From Microcebus murinus (lineage: Eukaryota > Chordata > Mammalia > Primates > Cheirogaleidae), in the NCBI RefSeq assembly GCF_040939455.1, contig NC_134109.1, positions 76,629,001 to 76,693,000 on the forward strand: a stretch of DNA of 64,000 nt, read 5' to 3'. The stretch's first letter is position 1; every line of letters starts with the position of its first letter. Of the stretch, positions 37,183 through 50,099 are shown in pieces. The translations under genes and the position numbers were made by a program. Under the pieces are notes generated by a model that was given only the letters and a program-made list of their open reading frames with translations, did not search any database and was not told the origin of the DNA.

Positions 37183-37789
37183 TTTGCAATGTGCACAGTT
37201 TAAAATATAGGCTTCTTACCAGGGCATCAGTTTTGTCTACTTAATTTGTTTTCTAGGTTCATACTTGACCATAGTTTGGGGTATGAGGAGTGTTCTAGAC
37301 AATTTTGTGCTGCCTGTCACCCAAAAAGTGACGATTGAGGGGCAAGAAGAGCAGAGAGATATTTTGTCCTTCACTCCTTAAGAAGAGAGTCTGACAACAA
37401 CCACGAGAAAGACTACAGGAGAAAGAGCACAGCTCCAGGAGGAATGTCTCCTCCAGTCAATCTCCCACCATGGCACACGTTCAAAGAGCTGCTGTTTGGG
37501 TTAAAAGTACATTAGGAGGAGTCGTGGCAGGTCTGCCTGAGATCTGTGTATGTGAAAAAGGCGTTTCCTTAGTGGAAGAGCCTTCACTTGATCCCAACAC
37601 TAAGTAGATAAGTTATAGCTTCCAGGCTTAGCCCTCGGCTTTACCATATACCCGGGACAATTTTGAGCCTTTCCATCAGAATGGAATTACCTGTACTGGT
37701 GTTTGTTGTAGAAAGTTAAATGGACGATTTGAGACCTCAGAGTCACAGCCAGTCTGCCTTGAGGAAAGTACACAGAGGTATCATCATCT

Positions 37790-37950
37790 AAGACTATGGT
37801 TTTCAAACTTGCCTACACATTGGAATCATCAAGGGAGCTTTATAAAGACTAGTGCTGGCTTTCACCCCAGAAGTGTGGCCTGGGGTGTGGCCTGGGTATC
37901 AGGATTTGAAGCTCCCTGTGTAGCTGAAAAACCCTGATCTATTTGCAAAC
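37790..37950 (+). repeat. MER5-type hAT-Charlie fragment
   Basis: 'ggttttcaaacttgcctacac' followed by 'ttggaatcatcaagggagc', 'gctggctttcacccc' and 'gtatcaggatttgaagc' matches MER5A order. It is an old fragment. Confidence 0.7.
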
Positions 37951-38119
37951 AACCTAAGCACCGATCGACAAAGGCAGCATGGGTACGCACCCAGGCTTTT
38001 TCATGACTTGGCTCTAGAGGTGAATTGACAATACAATAAAACACTGGGTCCTAGGACTGGCCTCTTATTTGCCAATTAGCCTACCTACAAATATTTATTG
38101 AGCATTTATCATGTACAAA

Positions 38120-40550
38120 ATTTGAGGTTGATTCTCAAAAGGGATCAGGGGACATTCTTAACAACTCAGACCCCTTCTCTGAAAGCACTTTCCTTATTCT
38201 CTCCTTCTGTAACTTCCTGCCTCAATTATTCTCCTCCAGGGGAGTTAGCTAATTATCACTATGACAGTTTTTCTCCTTTCTTGAGATTGAGTAAAAATTA
38301 AGCAGCCTTCACAGGATATGACTAGTTGTTTAAAATCGTTAGAAATACGGGGAGTATAGATGTATAAATGCATTTTTCCATGTTCCTTAATAAAGTGAAA
38401 TTGCAAAGAATTCAACAGGTCAACAAACATCTCAGGAGATTGACTACACATACTCACCCACCTGGTTTTCTAGGAGCTGGGGCCTCACCAAAGATGTGAT
38501 AATGGATATGATAGAAGAAAACCAAAGAATAGCAAGGACAGAGGTAGACAAAGCAAGGAGCTAAAAGAAGGATAGAGAGTAGAAGAGGGTGAAAGAGAAG
38601 AAGAAAATGGATCATTTCATTGCCTGAGAGGTTCTCATCACCCAGATAGTACCTAGTTCAAAGGGATTTGCTTAGAACCATTTTTAAAATTAAAGCACAA
38701 ATTATGAAATCAAATGCAATTTATTTGATAAGTAACAAAATATATTTGATAATTCAATGCAGAACTTTTTAGAATCAAGAAGAGTGAATCAGCATTGATT
38801 TTTCTGTTGTAATTTTCCCAAGAAAATTGTGAGACAACATAATACACCCATCATTGCACATTGCTTTTCTGCAGCACAAGATTATCACTTGGAAAATACT
38901 TTAAGTTTCTCTTACTGGGTTTTTCCAAGGCTCTTACTAAAGCCTCTGATAGTCACATTCTCTATTTAGTCAGCTGTCTTCTTGATTTCTCTTCTAGTTG
39001 TTAAATGAGCTCTGCCAGATCCTTATATGTCAACTAATGGCTTAAAATATGATTCATGCACTTCACCCACATTACTTTCATTGGTTTCATAAAATTCTAC
39101 ATCTTTTGAAATATATATAATTTCTCTTTTCAGTCAATTTGTATTATATTGTATCATATTATTGACTTTTTATAATATTTGATATAATTGGCACAATAGG
39201 TTGATAGAAATGTTCTGCTAAGCCAGGGAAGATAGTTGGATGGGGATTGATTGTGTAAGCAATTAGTTTGGTAATGGATATTTCTGGGTAATGGCCACTT
39301 TTCCCTAGACTCCCTCATAACTTTAGAATGTGGGTACGATAATCAGATAAGGAAATCCTTGTGTATAAAAGCCAGGTTTCAAAATAAGTCCAGATATTTG
39401 CCTCCTTACTCCTTTTTTTCCCACCCCAAGATTTGTTACTGGCTACCTTGGGAAGTAAGAATCTCAACTAAAACCAGAAGTGACTCCTGTTATATTCTCC
39501 CACAGATGAATGTTGGCATACTAGGAATAAGATAATTTATGGCAAATTATCTAATGAATTCTCCAAAATTAATTGCTAAAAGGACATCATTCCAAGAACT
39601 AAAACACTATACTCATGAGTGTAGATTATAGAAATTATTGAACATTAATAACCAGAGTTACAGATAGCTGGGTATAAAAGTAATTGCTGGTGCCTGGATG
39701 ATTAAATGATTTGAAATCGACAGTTGAGACAGCTCTTCTTATTCAATAGAAGTTAGCCTACATAAGTTAAGACACGTATAGTAAAGAGATCATGAACACC
39801 AAGGAAGCTGGACCAGAAAACAGCTAAGAGAGATCTGCTACCTACATCCCTGGAACCATCTATACCTATTCTACATTACGTATTGTGCAATAATGTGCCC
39901 TACGCATTATTTTCTACTTAACTGGAACAGCCTTCTTAGGAAAAGGATGGAGGGAAGGGAAATCTTAATGCCCTCCCCTCAACTGAACTTCCTCCATTTT
40001 TTAACCATGAAGTTCACAGAGTTAAATGTACACATATGAATGAGCAGGGTAAACAATTAAAATGTTCTGAGTTTATTACATCACAGCTCCATATGGATTC
40101 TCAGATGCTAAAGGAATTTAAAGTAACATCAAATCAATTAACTTTATAGTAAATGAAACAGAATAAATCTTAAAATCTCAGACTAAATGGCAGGTGCCAA
40201 CCAGGATTTGCAAAAGGAAACTCACTTGCTCAAAGCACTTCTGCTTACAAAATATAAAAGAAAACAGACGAACTATATCAGTAAACTCACAATTTAACAA
40301 GCAGAGAAACAAAATATCAAGAATTTCATAGGCAGAGAAGCCTTACCTATCAAAGGATTGCTTTAATAAAAGGAATAATAAACACTGAATACAATATGAG
40401 GAAGAGAAAAAAGTTTCTGGCAACTTTGTTTATATCCTCTTCAGCTAACAGTCAATCACAGAAAGTCCCTGTTAAGGCAGAGGATTGCAATATTCCTTTC
40501 CATCATGGAATCCTGAATCAAATTTTTAGCCTTAAGAACCAGAAACAAGT
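38120..40550. other. Unique A/T-rich sequence
   Basis: I see no gene or recognisable repeat apart from an L2-like string at 38080-38115 ('aaatatttattgagcattta'). Confidence 0.4.
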
Positions 40551-40556
40551 GGCAAT

Positions 40557-41060
40557 ATGGTCAATTTGTGTAATCAGCCAATGCAGAGACCAGTCAACGC
40601 TGAAGGAAAATCAGCCTGGGAATCTTATTATGCCCAATTTAAAATAATAAGCCAAATGAACCATTGGACTGAGGAAGAGAAAGCACTATTTCTTGCTGCC
40701 AGTCTAAAGGGAGTTGCTCTGATTGTGCTAAGCAATTTGTCAGAAAAAGACAGAAAGAGCTCTCTAGTATTATTAGTACATTAACCAGACTTTTTATAGC
40801 TGGACACAAGGCAGGATGGGTCAGAGTGAAATTCAAGAATTCTATTAGAAAAAGTGGTTAGTCACTAACCAGATTGACTCAAGATACTGAATAATCATTG
40901 CATCGAGTCTATCCAGATGCCCTGAGGACTGAAATAGTATCAGAATTCTATTTTCTGAAGCATTTTATAAGTCATCAACTGGAAATAAAGTTACATTATT
41001 TTTGCTTTAAATCAAATATTAAACGCATTCTCTAAAAGACTTATTATTTAGTAGACTTCC
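40557..41060 (+). pseudogene. Degraded Ty3/Gypsy-type retrotransposon Gag remnant
   Basis: An open stretch (40557-40784) encodes a segment with WESYYAQF, then WTEEEKALFLAASLKG, then LIVLSNLSEKDRKS. This pattern (W-YxxQF...W...EKA..LA.SL+G.A..VL..L) is that of retrotransposon Gag capsid domains of Ty3/Gypsy elements. After a frameshift and stop the similarity continues, with HKAGWVRVKFKNSIRK, a damaged helix and HRVYPDALRTEIVSEF. Stops and frame changes make it non-functional. No LTR, zinc knuckle, protease or polymerase is visible nearby, and the 5' boundary is unclear. The likely origin is an ancient mammalian Gypsy element (MamGyp-like). A decayed domesticated Gag gene is the alternative. 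Confidence 0.6.
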
Positions 41061-41100
41061 TGATAAATCTTGGGGGAAACACTGCTTAAAGTAAAATAAG

Positions 41101-43860
41101 GGGCAGATGGGGCAAGATGGCTGACTAGAGACACCGCTTGCTGGACCATCCCAGAGAGGAAGAAGGGCTTGGGAGAGGGCAGACAGGAGAGGGGATGCAG
41201 TGCAGGCGAATTTCAGTAAGAGAAGTGCTGGAGCCTGCTGGGGACCTCATGGAGGAAAAACTTTGAAGAGAAGAAGGAAGAGGATACAGGAAAAAAGATA
41301 TCAGCTTGGACCAAACCCAGGGAGGCTCAGAGCCCAGCAAAGGGGTAAGGTAGGAATCCCTCTCTCCCTCTCACAGTCCTTCAGGGATCCGTGGGCTACC
41401 AAGTTACTGGGAAGCTTTTCCACCCCCACAAACCCAAGCACTGCAGCCACCACAGAATTGTGGGGAGAACTTGGGTGATCCCAGAGCAAAGACTCTGTAC
41501 GGGGCTCCCCACCAAGGGTGATCCAGAGGCTGGAGAGCAGCTTTCTTCCAGATTCTTATTTCCCTGGCCCCTCCCTAACCTACTGCAACTGGGAGAGTAG
41601 TTTGGGCTGAGAATTTGGTGAGGGGCCCCCTCCCCCTGGTTGGCACATCCTGCAGTCTGAAGTTTCCACAGACACTAGGCCCCACGGCTCTCCCCTTGGG
41701 GCCATGCAGGGGACCCAGAGGACTAAATCTGAGAACTTACCTGCCTGTTGGCACTTCGTAGAGACAAACACACACCAGTGAGTCAGACATGCAGGCTGGA
41801 TCCCATGGCCCCCAGGACTCGACTGGGTTGCTGGGGCACATGGGGTGGGGGAAGGTTTAGGAGCTGGATTGGGGAGGCAAGGGTGGAACTGATGTGAGAA
41901 AACTCTGGCAGTGTGAGACATAGTGACCTGGGGAAGCGTCCATCCTTGCACAGGAAAACCGTGCTGTCAGACCAGGGTGGGTCCTGGGGAGGGCAGGAGA
42001 AGGAACCCAGCCTGTGGCATCCTAGCAACCCAGTGCAGAGCATTCAGGGCGGAAGGGCAAGGACAATGCAAGAGAGGTGGAGCTCACACCCCACCTCCAG
42101 TCTGCGGAGGTGCACTGCCTCCCTCACAAGCAGCCTTTCCAGCTTGAAGAGCCAGCCTTGACCCTTCTCCCAATGGCTCCCACTGGTGGCCGGGAAGATG
42201 ACCTCAAAGCCCTGCTGAGGCTTCGCAAAGCCTTCCAGACTCATACAACTTAACTGTACCCAGACTCACCCCTCCACCCACCTCTGCTGTCAGGGAGATC
42301 AGGCAAAGCCCTAGAAGCCACAAGCCTCCTTCCAAAGCCTAGGTCATTCAAGTACTCCACCTGAGGGACAAGAGTTTATCATAGGCACAAAAGAACATCT
42401 CTGCAGTTGGCTCTTTCCTAAGAGCATTAACTACTGACAGGCAGAATAATGTTATGGTACTGGCACAAAAACAGAGACATAGACCAATGGACAGAACAGA
42501 GAACCCGAATATAAAGCCATATACCTGCCATCAACTCATCTTTGACAAGGCAGACGACAATGTACACTGGGGAAAATAAGCCCTATTGAATAAATGTTGC
42601 TGGGAAAATTGGATAGCCACATGCATAACAATGAAACAGGACCCCTACCTCTCACGACTCAAAAAAATTAATTCAAGATGGATAAAAGTCTTAAATATTA
42701 CACATGAAACCATAAGAATTATAGAAGAAAATGTTGGAAAAACTCTTCTAGATATTGGCCTAGGCAAAGAATTTATGAAGAAGACCCCAATGGCAATCAC
42801 AGCAACAACAAAAATAAATAAAAGGGACTTGATTAAAATAAAAAAGCTTCTGCACAGCTAAGGAAACATTTAACAGAGCAAATAGACAACCTACAGAATG
42901 GGAGAAAATATTTGCAAACTACACATCTGATAAAGTGCTAATAACCAGAATTTACAATGAACTCAAGCAAATCTGCAAGAAAAAAACAAACAACCCTATC
43001 AAAAAGTGGGTGAAAGACATGAACAGAAGATTCCCCAAAGAAGAAAGACAAATGACCAATAAACATATGAAAAAATATCAACCTCACTAACCATCAGGGA
43101 AAAGCAAATTAAAATCACAATGAGATGTCACCTTACCCCAGTTAGGATGGCATTTATTTAAAAAAGTCCAAAAACAATAGATTCTGCCATGGATGCAGAG
43201 AGAAAGGAACACTTACACACTGTTGGTGGGACAGCAAACTAGTATGACCTCTATAAAAAACAGTATGGAGATTCCTCAGAGAACTGAAAATAGACCTATT
43301 ATTTGATCCAGCACTCTCACTCTTGGGTATTTAAGCAAAGGAAAAGAAAAACTTTTAGTGAAAAAGACACCTGTGCTTGAATGTTTATTGCAGCACAATT
43401 CACAATTACAAAGATGTAGAATCAACCCAAGTACCATCGATTCATGAGTGTAGTAAAAATAAATGTAGTATATGTATACCATGGAGTACTATTTAGCCAT
43501 GAAAAAGATGAATGAATACCTTTTGAAACAGTCTGGATGAAACTGGAGACCATTCTCCTAAATGAAATGTCTGAAGAATGAAAAAACCAATACCACATGT
43601 ACTCACTATTAAATTGGAACTAACCAATGAGCACACATGTGCACAGAGGGACGTAAAACTCAGTGGAAATCAACTGAGGGGAGGGAGGAAGCGGGGAAGG
43701 GCAAAAACCTACCTAATGGGTACTATGAACACTATTTGGGTGATGGGCACATCTTTAGCTGGAACTCAAGCATCACAGAAGTGATCCATGTAACCTAAAA
43801 CATTTGTACCCCGTTAATATTTTGAAAATTTTAAAAAAGAACTAAAAACAATTAAATAAA
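41101..43860 (+). repeat. L1 LINE with 5' UTR and a large internal deletion
   Basis: 41101-42440 is GC-rich and starts with ggcaagatggctgactagag, typical of a primate L1 5' UTR. At about 42440 it jumps directly to ORF2 3' sequence ('gttatggtactggcacaaaaacagagac'), missing ORF1, the endonuclease and most of the reverse transcriptase, some 4 kb. The ORF2 C-terminal part then runs (start of an open frame at 42586: MNKCCWENWIATCITM) to a 3' end near 43860. The L1 promoter region is therefore present but the protein machinery is not. A target duplication could not be fixed with confidence. Confidence 0.85.
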
Positions 43861-43939
43861 GGGAAATAACTATAGAGGGTGTCCTCAAGCATTCAGCCAA
43901 GAATGGACAAATATATGTGTGAGGAAACTTGCTGAGGCC

Positions 43940-44045
43940 AGGAAAAGGACCGTCCCCAACAGGGGTGGGCCACATGTGGCCTCCTAGATCCTTGAGTGTG
44001 GCCTTTGGACAGAATCCAAATTTTACATATAAATCTTTTTATTAA
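43940..44045. repeat. Possible DNA-transposon fragment
   Basis: 'aacaggggtgggccacatgtggcctcc' and 'ttgagtgtggcctttggacagaatccaaattttac' resemble one arm of an old nonautonomous DNA transposon. The family is not assigned and only one arm is visible. Confidence 0.35.
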
Positions 44046-44319
44046 AAGGGGTGCAGCAGAGAAAGATGAAGCTTTTCTTGCACCCTTTGATGCTTAAAAA
44101 AAGAATAATCTTGAAATCAGGAAGCTATAGGTTCCCAACTCCAGGCCCAGAAATAGTTTTTGTATCCAGCATCCATATTGGAAAATGCAAAACTAACGGT
44201 GCATTTTACAGACTACTTGGAAAGGTGTTTCATCATCAGTGGGAAATAATTAGCCCTAGACTAAGCACTGCTCTGTTACCACCTAACAAATTTTAAAAGC
44301 AAAACCTAACTAAAACTAC

Positions 44320-45765
44320 TCTTAAGAAGAACAAAGATGAAGGACTAAAGCTACCTGATTTTAAGATTTATAAAGTTACAGTACTCAAGACTTGATGGGA
44401 TTGCCATCAAGATAGACAAATAAATTAATGGAACAGAATAAGGAATCCAGAAATATACCTGAGCATTTTTGACAAAAATGCACAAGCAATTCATTGGAGA
44501 GAAGACAGTCTTTTCAACAAGTGATACTGGAACAATTTAATATCCATATTCTATATTCAAAAAATGAAATTTAATCCATACTTTCCACCATATGAAAAAT
44601 TAATTGAAGATGGATAACAGACCTTAATGCAAAATTTTAAACTATATCATTTCTAGAGAAAAATATAGGAGAAAAGCTTTGCAACCTTGGGTTAGGCAAT
44701 GATTTTTCATCTATTACACCAAAATCATGATTCATAAAGGAAAAAGTAGATAAATTAGATTTAATAGAAATTATAAAATTTTATTCTTTGAAGACACTGG
44801 TAAGAGAATAAAAAGTCAAGCCACACTATAGAAGAAAATATTAGTAAATCACATATCTGATAAAAAGAACCAGTGTTCATAATATATAAAGAACACTCAT
44901 ATCTCAATAATAAGAAAGCAAAAAACCCAATTTTTAAATGGGAAAAAGATTTGAATAGATACTTCACCAAGAAGACATATGAATTACAAGAAAGCATATA
45001 AAAAGATGCTCAATAGCACTAGATATTTGGGAAATGCACATTAAAACCATATGAGATACACTTACCCACTATTTAAATGGCCAAAATAAAAAAGATAGAC
45101 TACACCAAGTGTTGACAAGGATATAGAGGAACTGGAACTCTCATATACTGCTGGTGGGAAACTTGAAATTTCTTAAAAAGCTAAACATACAACTACTATA
45201 TGATCCAGAGCAACTCCTAGGTATTTATATAAAAGACATAAAAGCACACATCCATACAAAGACTTGTAAGCAAATATTCATAGCTTTATTTGTAATAACC
45301 AAAAGCTGAATACTACCAAAATGTCCATTAACAGGTAAATGGGTATACTTATTGTGGTATGTCCATACAAAGGACTGCTACTTAGCAATTAAAAACAATG
45401 AACTATTGACACAGGCAGAATCCTGAATGGTCTCAATTATGTTGAGCGAAAGAAGCTGGACCAAAAAAATATGCAGTTCGAATCCATGTAAATAAAATTC
45501 TAGAGAATGCAAACTTAACTATTGTGAACAAAAGCAGATCAGTGGTTGTCTGGGCACAGGGGTTGAGATCCATGGGGAGGGATTACCAGGGAGAATGCGG
45601 AATCTTTTGAAAGTGATGGTTATATTTATCATGTTGATTGTGGTGGTGGCTTCATGGGTGTATATGTACGTCCAAATTTGTCATATTGTGCGTTTTATTT
45701 ATGTACAGTTAATTGTATGCCAAGCATACTTAAATAAAGCAAAAGTTTAAAAGCAAGATAAATAG
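44320..45765 (+). repeat. L1 LINE, 5'-truncated
   Basis: ORF2 to 3' UTR order: 'actaaagctacctgattttaag', 'aatggaacagaataaggaatccag', 'atatgatccagagcaactcc', 'ccattaacaggtaaatgggtat', 'gttgattgtggtggtggcttc'. Frames are broken. It ends near 45765. Confidence 0.85.
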
Positions 45766-45789
45766 AAAATATAAATTAATAAAGTAGAA

Positions 45790-46640
45790 GTGTGGGCTGG
45801 ACATCTTTGCCATTCCAGATTCATTCTCTCTGCATACTTTTTCACCCTGCTATGTGTCCTGAGAGATTAACTTTTCTGGACAAAATCCAGAGACTCCCTT
45901 GCTGTCTGACTTCTGTTTGGGTTTGGCCAAAGGGAAGGGAAGACCAGCAGATCAGAAAGTAGGAGGGAGGCCGGGCGCGGTGGCTCACGCCTGTAATCCT
46001 AGCACTCTGGGAGGCCGAGGCGGGCAGATCCCTCGAGGTCAGGAGTTCGAAACCAGCCTGAGCAAGAGCGAGACCCCATCTCTACTAAAAATAGAAAGAA
46101 ATTAATTGACCAACTAAAAATATGTATACAAAAAATTAGCCAGGCATGGTGGACTACCTGTAGTCCCAGCTACCTGGGAGGCTGAGGCAGCAGGATTGCT
46201 TGAGCCCAGGAGTTTGAGGTTGCTGTGAGCTAGGCTGACGCCACAGCACTCACTCTAGCCTGGGCAACAGAGTAAGACTCTGTCTCAAAAAAAAAAAAAA
46301 AAAAAAAGTAGGAGGAGAGTGAGGTTGGGTATTTATTTCCCCAGCTTGCTGACTGCAGGGTTACATCAGGCTGGCTGTATCCCTTAACCAAAGGTCTTAG
46401 TTCTTGTCAAGTCACCCTCTGTACATAGTCTTCTCTGTCTCTAGGTCCCCATAACCACTTGTTCCTCTCATTCCCTCAGCACTGACGTGGAAATGGAGCC
46501 TGCCATTATGAGCTCTGGGTACTTCCCTTTTGGTTTTCTTCTGTGCTGACCACACGTTTGTTTGTAAATGGTCCCTTACAAATGGTGCATGTGTTTCCTG
46601 CTGGGGTTTCAACTGACAAAAATCTATATACAAATACATT
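45790..46640 (+). repeat. Old unassigned repeat, copy A, split by an Alu
   Basis: 'caccctgctatgtgtcctgagag', 'ttgggtttggcca', then after the Alu 'gaggagagtgaggttgggtatttatttcccc' and 'ccataaccacttgttcctctc'. It shares its core with 55895-56640. I know this as a common mammalian repeat but cannot name it. Confidence 0.5.
45969..46307 (+). repeat. Alu, strepsirrhine type, full length
   Basis: Starts ggccgggcgcggtggctcac and ends with an A21 tail. It has the lineage-specific middle segment (aaagaaattaattgaccaac) and a right arm with gctgtgagctaggctgacgcc. Target duplication aaagtaggagg at 45956-45966 and 46305-46315. Confidence 0.93.
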
Positions 46641-46889
46641 ACTGGTCATACTAAACTCTCCAGTTGAAATACTAATGGACAGATTGAATTTTAAAACAAT
46701 AACAAAGTCTAACTGTTATACTACTTGTAAGTGGTTCACTTAAAGTATAAGGACACAGAAACATTGTGAGTACAAGGATGAAAAAGTACAGCATGTGAAT
46801 ACTATCCCAAATAAAGTGAATATATGTATAGTCACACCAAACATACAGCATTATTGGGAATAAATAAGCTGACTACATACTGATAAAAA

Positions 46890-47790
46890 GAAGAATTCTC
46901 TAGGATGGTATAACTATTAGACTAATATTAGAAAGATGGGCATTACAAGGATAGGCAAGGATGTATAGAAATTGTCATTCTCATGTATTGCTGGTGTGAG
47001 TGTAAATTGTTACAATGATTTTGGAAAACTGTTTGGCAGTACAGTTGTACCCCCTTATCCATGGTTTTGTCTTCCATAGTTTCAATTACCTGCAATAGGC
47101 CACAGTCCAAAAATTTTAAGATATTTTGAGAGAGACAGAACATTCACATAAATTTTATTATAGCATACAATTATAATTGTTCTATTTTATTGTTATTGTT
47201 AATCTTCTTCTTGCTGTGCTTAATTTAAAAATTAAACTTTATCATAGGTATGTAAGCATAGAAAAACACATAGTGTATATAGGGTTTGCTACTGTCAGCA
47301 GTTTCAGGCATCTGCTCTGGGTCTTAAAACATATCTCCTGCAGATAAGGTGGGACCACTATATCCATTAAAGCTACACATATGTCTATTCTATGGTCCTA
47401 CAGTTCCACTCTTAACTATATAAGAGAAATAAGTGCACATATTCACCATAAAGCTTGTTTAAGAATATTTATGACAGCTTTATTCATAACAGCTCCAATC
47501 AGGAAACAACCCAAATGTCTATCAACACAAGAATGGATGGATTTTGTTATATGTATACCACAGAATATTATAGAGCAATAAAAAGGGTGAGTTACTGGGA
47601 TACAGAAAATACTGTATACTGATGAATCTTATGGACTTTATGTTGAACAAAAGAGGACAAACACAAAATATATACTATATGATCCCATTTATAAGAATTT
47701 TCAGAATAGACAAAACTAATCTGCACTGATAAAAGTCAGAATAGTAGTTACCTCTGAGGTAAGGTATTACCCAAAAAAGAATGCAAATAA
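46890..47790 (+). repeat. L1 3' end interrupted by a Tigger-type element
   Basis: 'cattctcatgtattgctggtgtgag' up to 47039, then after the insertion 'tacagttccactcttaact', 'caatcaggaaacaacccaaatgtct', 'tatgatcccatttataag'. The L1 is split at a TA. Confidence 0.8.
47042..47360 (+). mobile_element. Tigger1/MER2-like nonautonomous DNA transposon
   Basis: It starts 'cagttgtacccccttatcca' and ends 'gtttcaggcatctgctctgg...gcagataaggtgggaccact'. The ends are inverted repeats, as in MER2/Tigger1. A TA lies at each boundary. No transposase is present. Confidence 0.8.
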
Positions 47791-47819
47791 ACTTTTTTAA
47801 AAGATATTTTTTGTGGTAA

Positions 47820-48120
47820 GAACATTCAACATGACATCTATCCTTTTAATAAATTTTTAAGAGTGAAGTACAGTATTATTATTGTTAACTATATGTATAA
47901 TGTTGTATAGTATAATAGATCTCTAGAACTTACTCATCTTGCTTAATTGACACTCTCTGCCCATTGATTAGCAACTCCCCATTTTCCTCTCCCTCTAGCC
48001 CCTGCCAACCACCATTCCATTCTTTGACACCATACATTTTTATAATTTTAGACACTTCATGTAGGTACACTCATGTACCATTTTTCTTTCTGTGACTGGT
48101 TTATTGCACTTAGCATAATG
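47820..48120 (-). repeat. L1 fragment, reverse orientation
   Basis: 'tagcaactccccattttcctctccc' and 'accaccattccattctttg', then 'ctgtgactggtttattgcacttagc', are reverse-complement L1 3' sequence. Confidence 0.7.
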
Positions 48121-48480
48121 TGGAAATGCAAAATAGTGCAGCTGCTATGGAAAACAGTATGGAGTTTCCTTAAAAAATTAAAAAAATATGTATACCATAT
48201 GATCAAACAATTTCATTTCTGGGTATATATCCAAAAGAATTGAAATTAGGATCTCAAAGAGAGATCTACGCTCCCATGCTCAATGAAGCTCTATTCACAA
48301 TAGCCAAGGTATGGAAACAATCTAAATGTCCATCAGTGGATCAATGGATAAAGAAAATGTGGTATATACATACAATGGAATAATATTCAGCCTTGAAAAC
48401 GGAAGGAAATTCTGCAATGCATGACAACATGAATGAACCTTTAGGATATTATGTTAAAGAGCCTTCTGAGTAATAGAAAT
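48115..48480 (+). repeat. L1 ORF2 C-terminal fragment
   Basis: 'aaaacagtatggagtttcc', 'ccatatgatcaaacaatttc', 'tcacaatagccaaggtatgg', 'atggataaagaaaatgtggta' in L1 order. Confidence 0.85.
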
Positions 48481-49089
48481 GCTCTAAGTCTTTATCTGTG
48501 TGGTGGAAGATGACTTTCTCATATGTACCTATATGTATCTATATAATGTATTATAATAATATGTAATATGTATACATACATAAAAATTTATCAGGTTGCA
48601 TACTTAAGCTTGATACTCTTTCCTACATACGTGTTATACCTTAATGTAAAAGTATATGTGAAGCTTATAAATTTGGAAATTAAAAAAAATGAATAAGCCA
48701 TTTAAAATTTACTTATGCAGAAAAATAAATTCTAATAAAGTTGTACCAAAGAAAGACACAATTTCATTCTAATGAAAAATAGAAGTTCTTTAACTTATTT
48801 TATGAGTTTAATATCACTATAGTACCAAAACTAGATTAGGAGAATAAGAGAAAGGAAATTTATAGGTCTGTCTCACTGATGAACATAGATAGAAAAGTCC
48901 TAAATAAAATTTCAGTGTGGTAAATGCAGAGGAGAAAAAAAAAGACACCTTGAACAACTTAGGTTTATCCCCCCAAATGCAAGGATTTAACATTTGAAAA
49001 TTGGTTAACATATTTTACCATACTAACAGAATAAACTTCCAGAAATCTACATAGAAGACCTCTTGAGTCTTTGCCTAAATACTATTCTC

Positions 49090-49165
49090 TCTATATATAT
49101 AAACATATATATATATATATATATCTCATTCTGTGTATGTACGTATATATATATATAATGAGAAT
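49090..49165. repeat. (AT)n / (TA)n microsatellite cluster
   Basis: Two AT tracts flank gtgtatgtacgt. 'tctcatt' at about 49123 and 'aatgaga' near 49157 add 7-bp inverted arms, so a cruciform could form. Confidence 0.8.
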
Positions 49166-49179
49166 TCGTGAGGCTAGGC

Positions 49180-50090
49180 AAAGAACTACCAGGAAGTTAT
49201 AAGCTAAACAACTCTAAGAAATCACAAAAGGTTAGGAGAAAATTGAGTTCTGACCAGTGATAGTGATGAGACCTTTTTGAACATCTAGAACATTCAGTAG
49301 AGACCTCAAAAGGAATATTCCTGAGCAGTAGGGTTGAATTAGCCCTAGAGGAAGGAATGCAGACCTACTCTAACAAAACTAAAGAAAAAGATTTAAATCA
49401 AGCTGGTCTACAAGTAACTTAACTGCCAACCAAAACAAATTCATAATTCTTTAAAGAAAAACATCAAAATCCAAATACTCAATGGTATAGCATTCATAAT
49501 ATGTAGTATCCAATAAAAAATACTAGACATGTAGAGAAGCAGAAAAATAGATCACAAAACTAAGAGAACATGAATTCAATAACAACTCAGAAATGACAAG
49601 AGTCGATGGAATCAGCAAATCAGAACTTAAAAACAGCTATTACACCTGTGTTCAAGGATTTACAGGAAAACATAAACATGAGACAATGAAAGATTTTTTT
49701 AAGTAGAACTTTCTAGAGCTGAAACATGCAACTTCAGAAATGAAAAATTCACTGATGACCTTAACAACAGATTGCATTCTCTAGAATAAAACATCAATAA
49801 GCTTGAAGAAATAAAAAATAAATTATCCACACTAGAGCACAGAGAAGCAAAGGTTGAAAACCTTAAGCAGAGCCTCAATAACCTGTGGGATAATTGAACA
49901 TGGTGTACCATCTGGGTAATTGGAACATCTGAAGAAGAGAAAGTGGGGAAGCAGAAAAAAATATTTGGCTGAAAATTTTCTAAATTAAAAAAAAAAAACC
50001 CTATAAACTCAGAGATACAAAAAACCCAAAGCAGAATAAAAACAAAAAAATTACACCAAGGCACATTATGATGATGAACTGAGGTCTGTT
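49180..50090 (+). repeat. Old L1 ORF1 region
   Basis: 'cagcaaatcagaacttaaaaacagctatta', 'tagagctgaaacatgcaactt', 'ctgtgggataattgaac', 'gaatcgaggttttc'-type spacing, and 'aattacaccaaggcacattat' match the order of L1 ORF1 (coiled-coil and RRM-coding part) of old L1M families. The frame is broken many times. Confidence 0.75.
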
Positions 50091-50099
50091 CCACATTAG

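Noticed and set aside
41200..42161. Several GC-rich frames of 60-120 codons
   Set aside because: All lie in the L1 5' UTR, which is GC-rich and stop-poor by composition.
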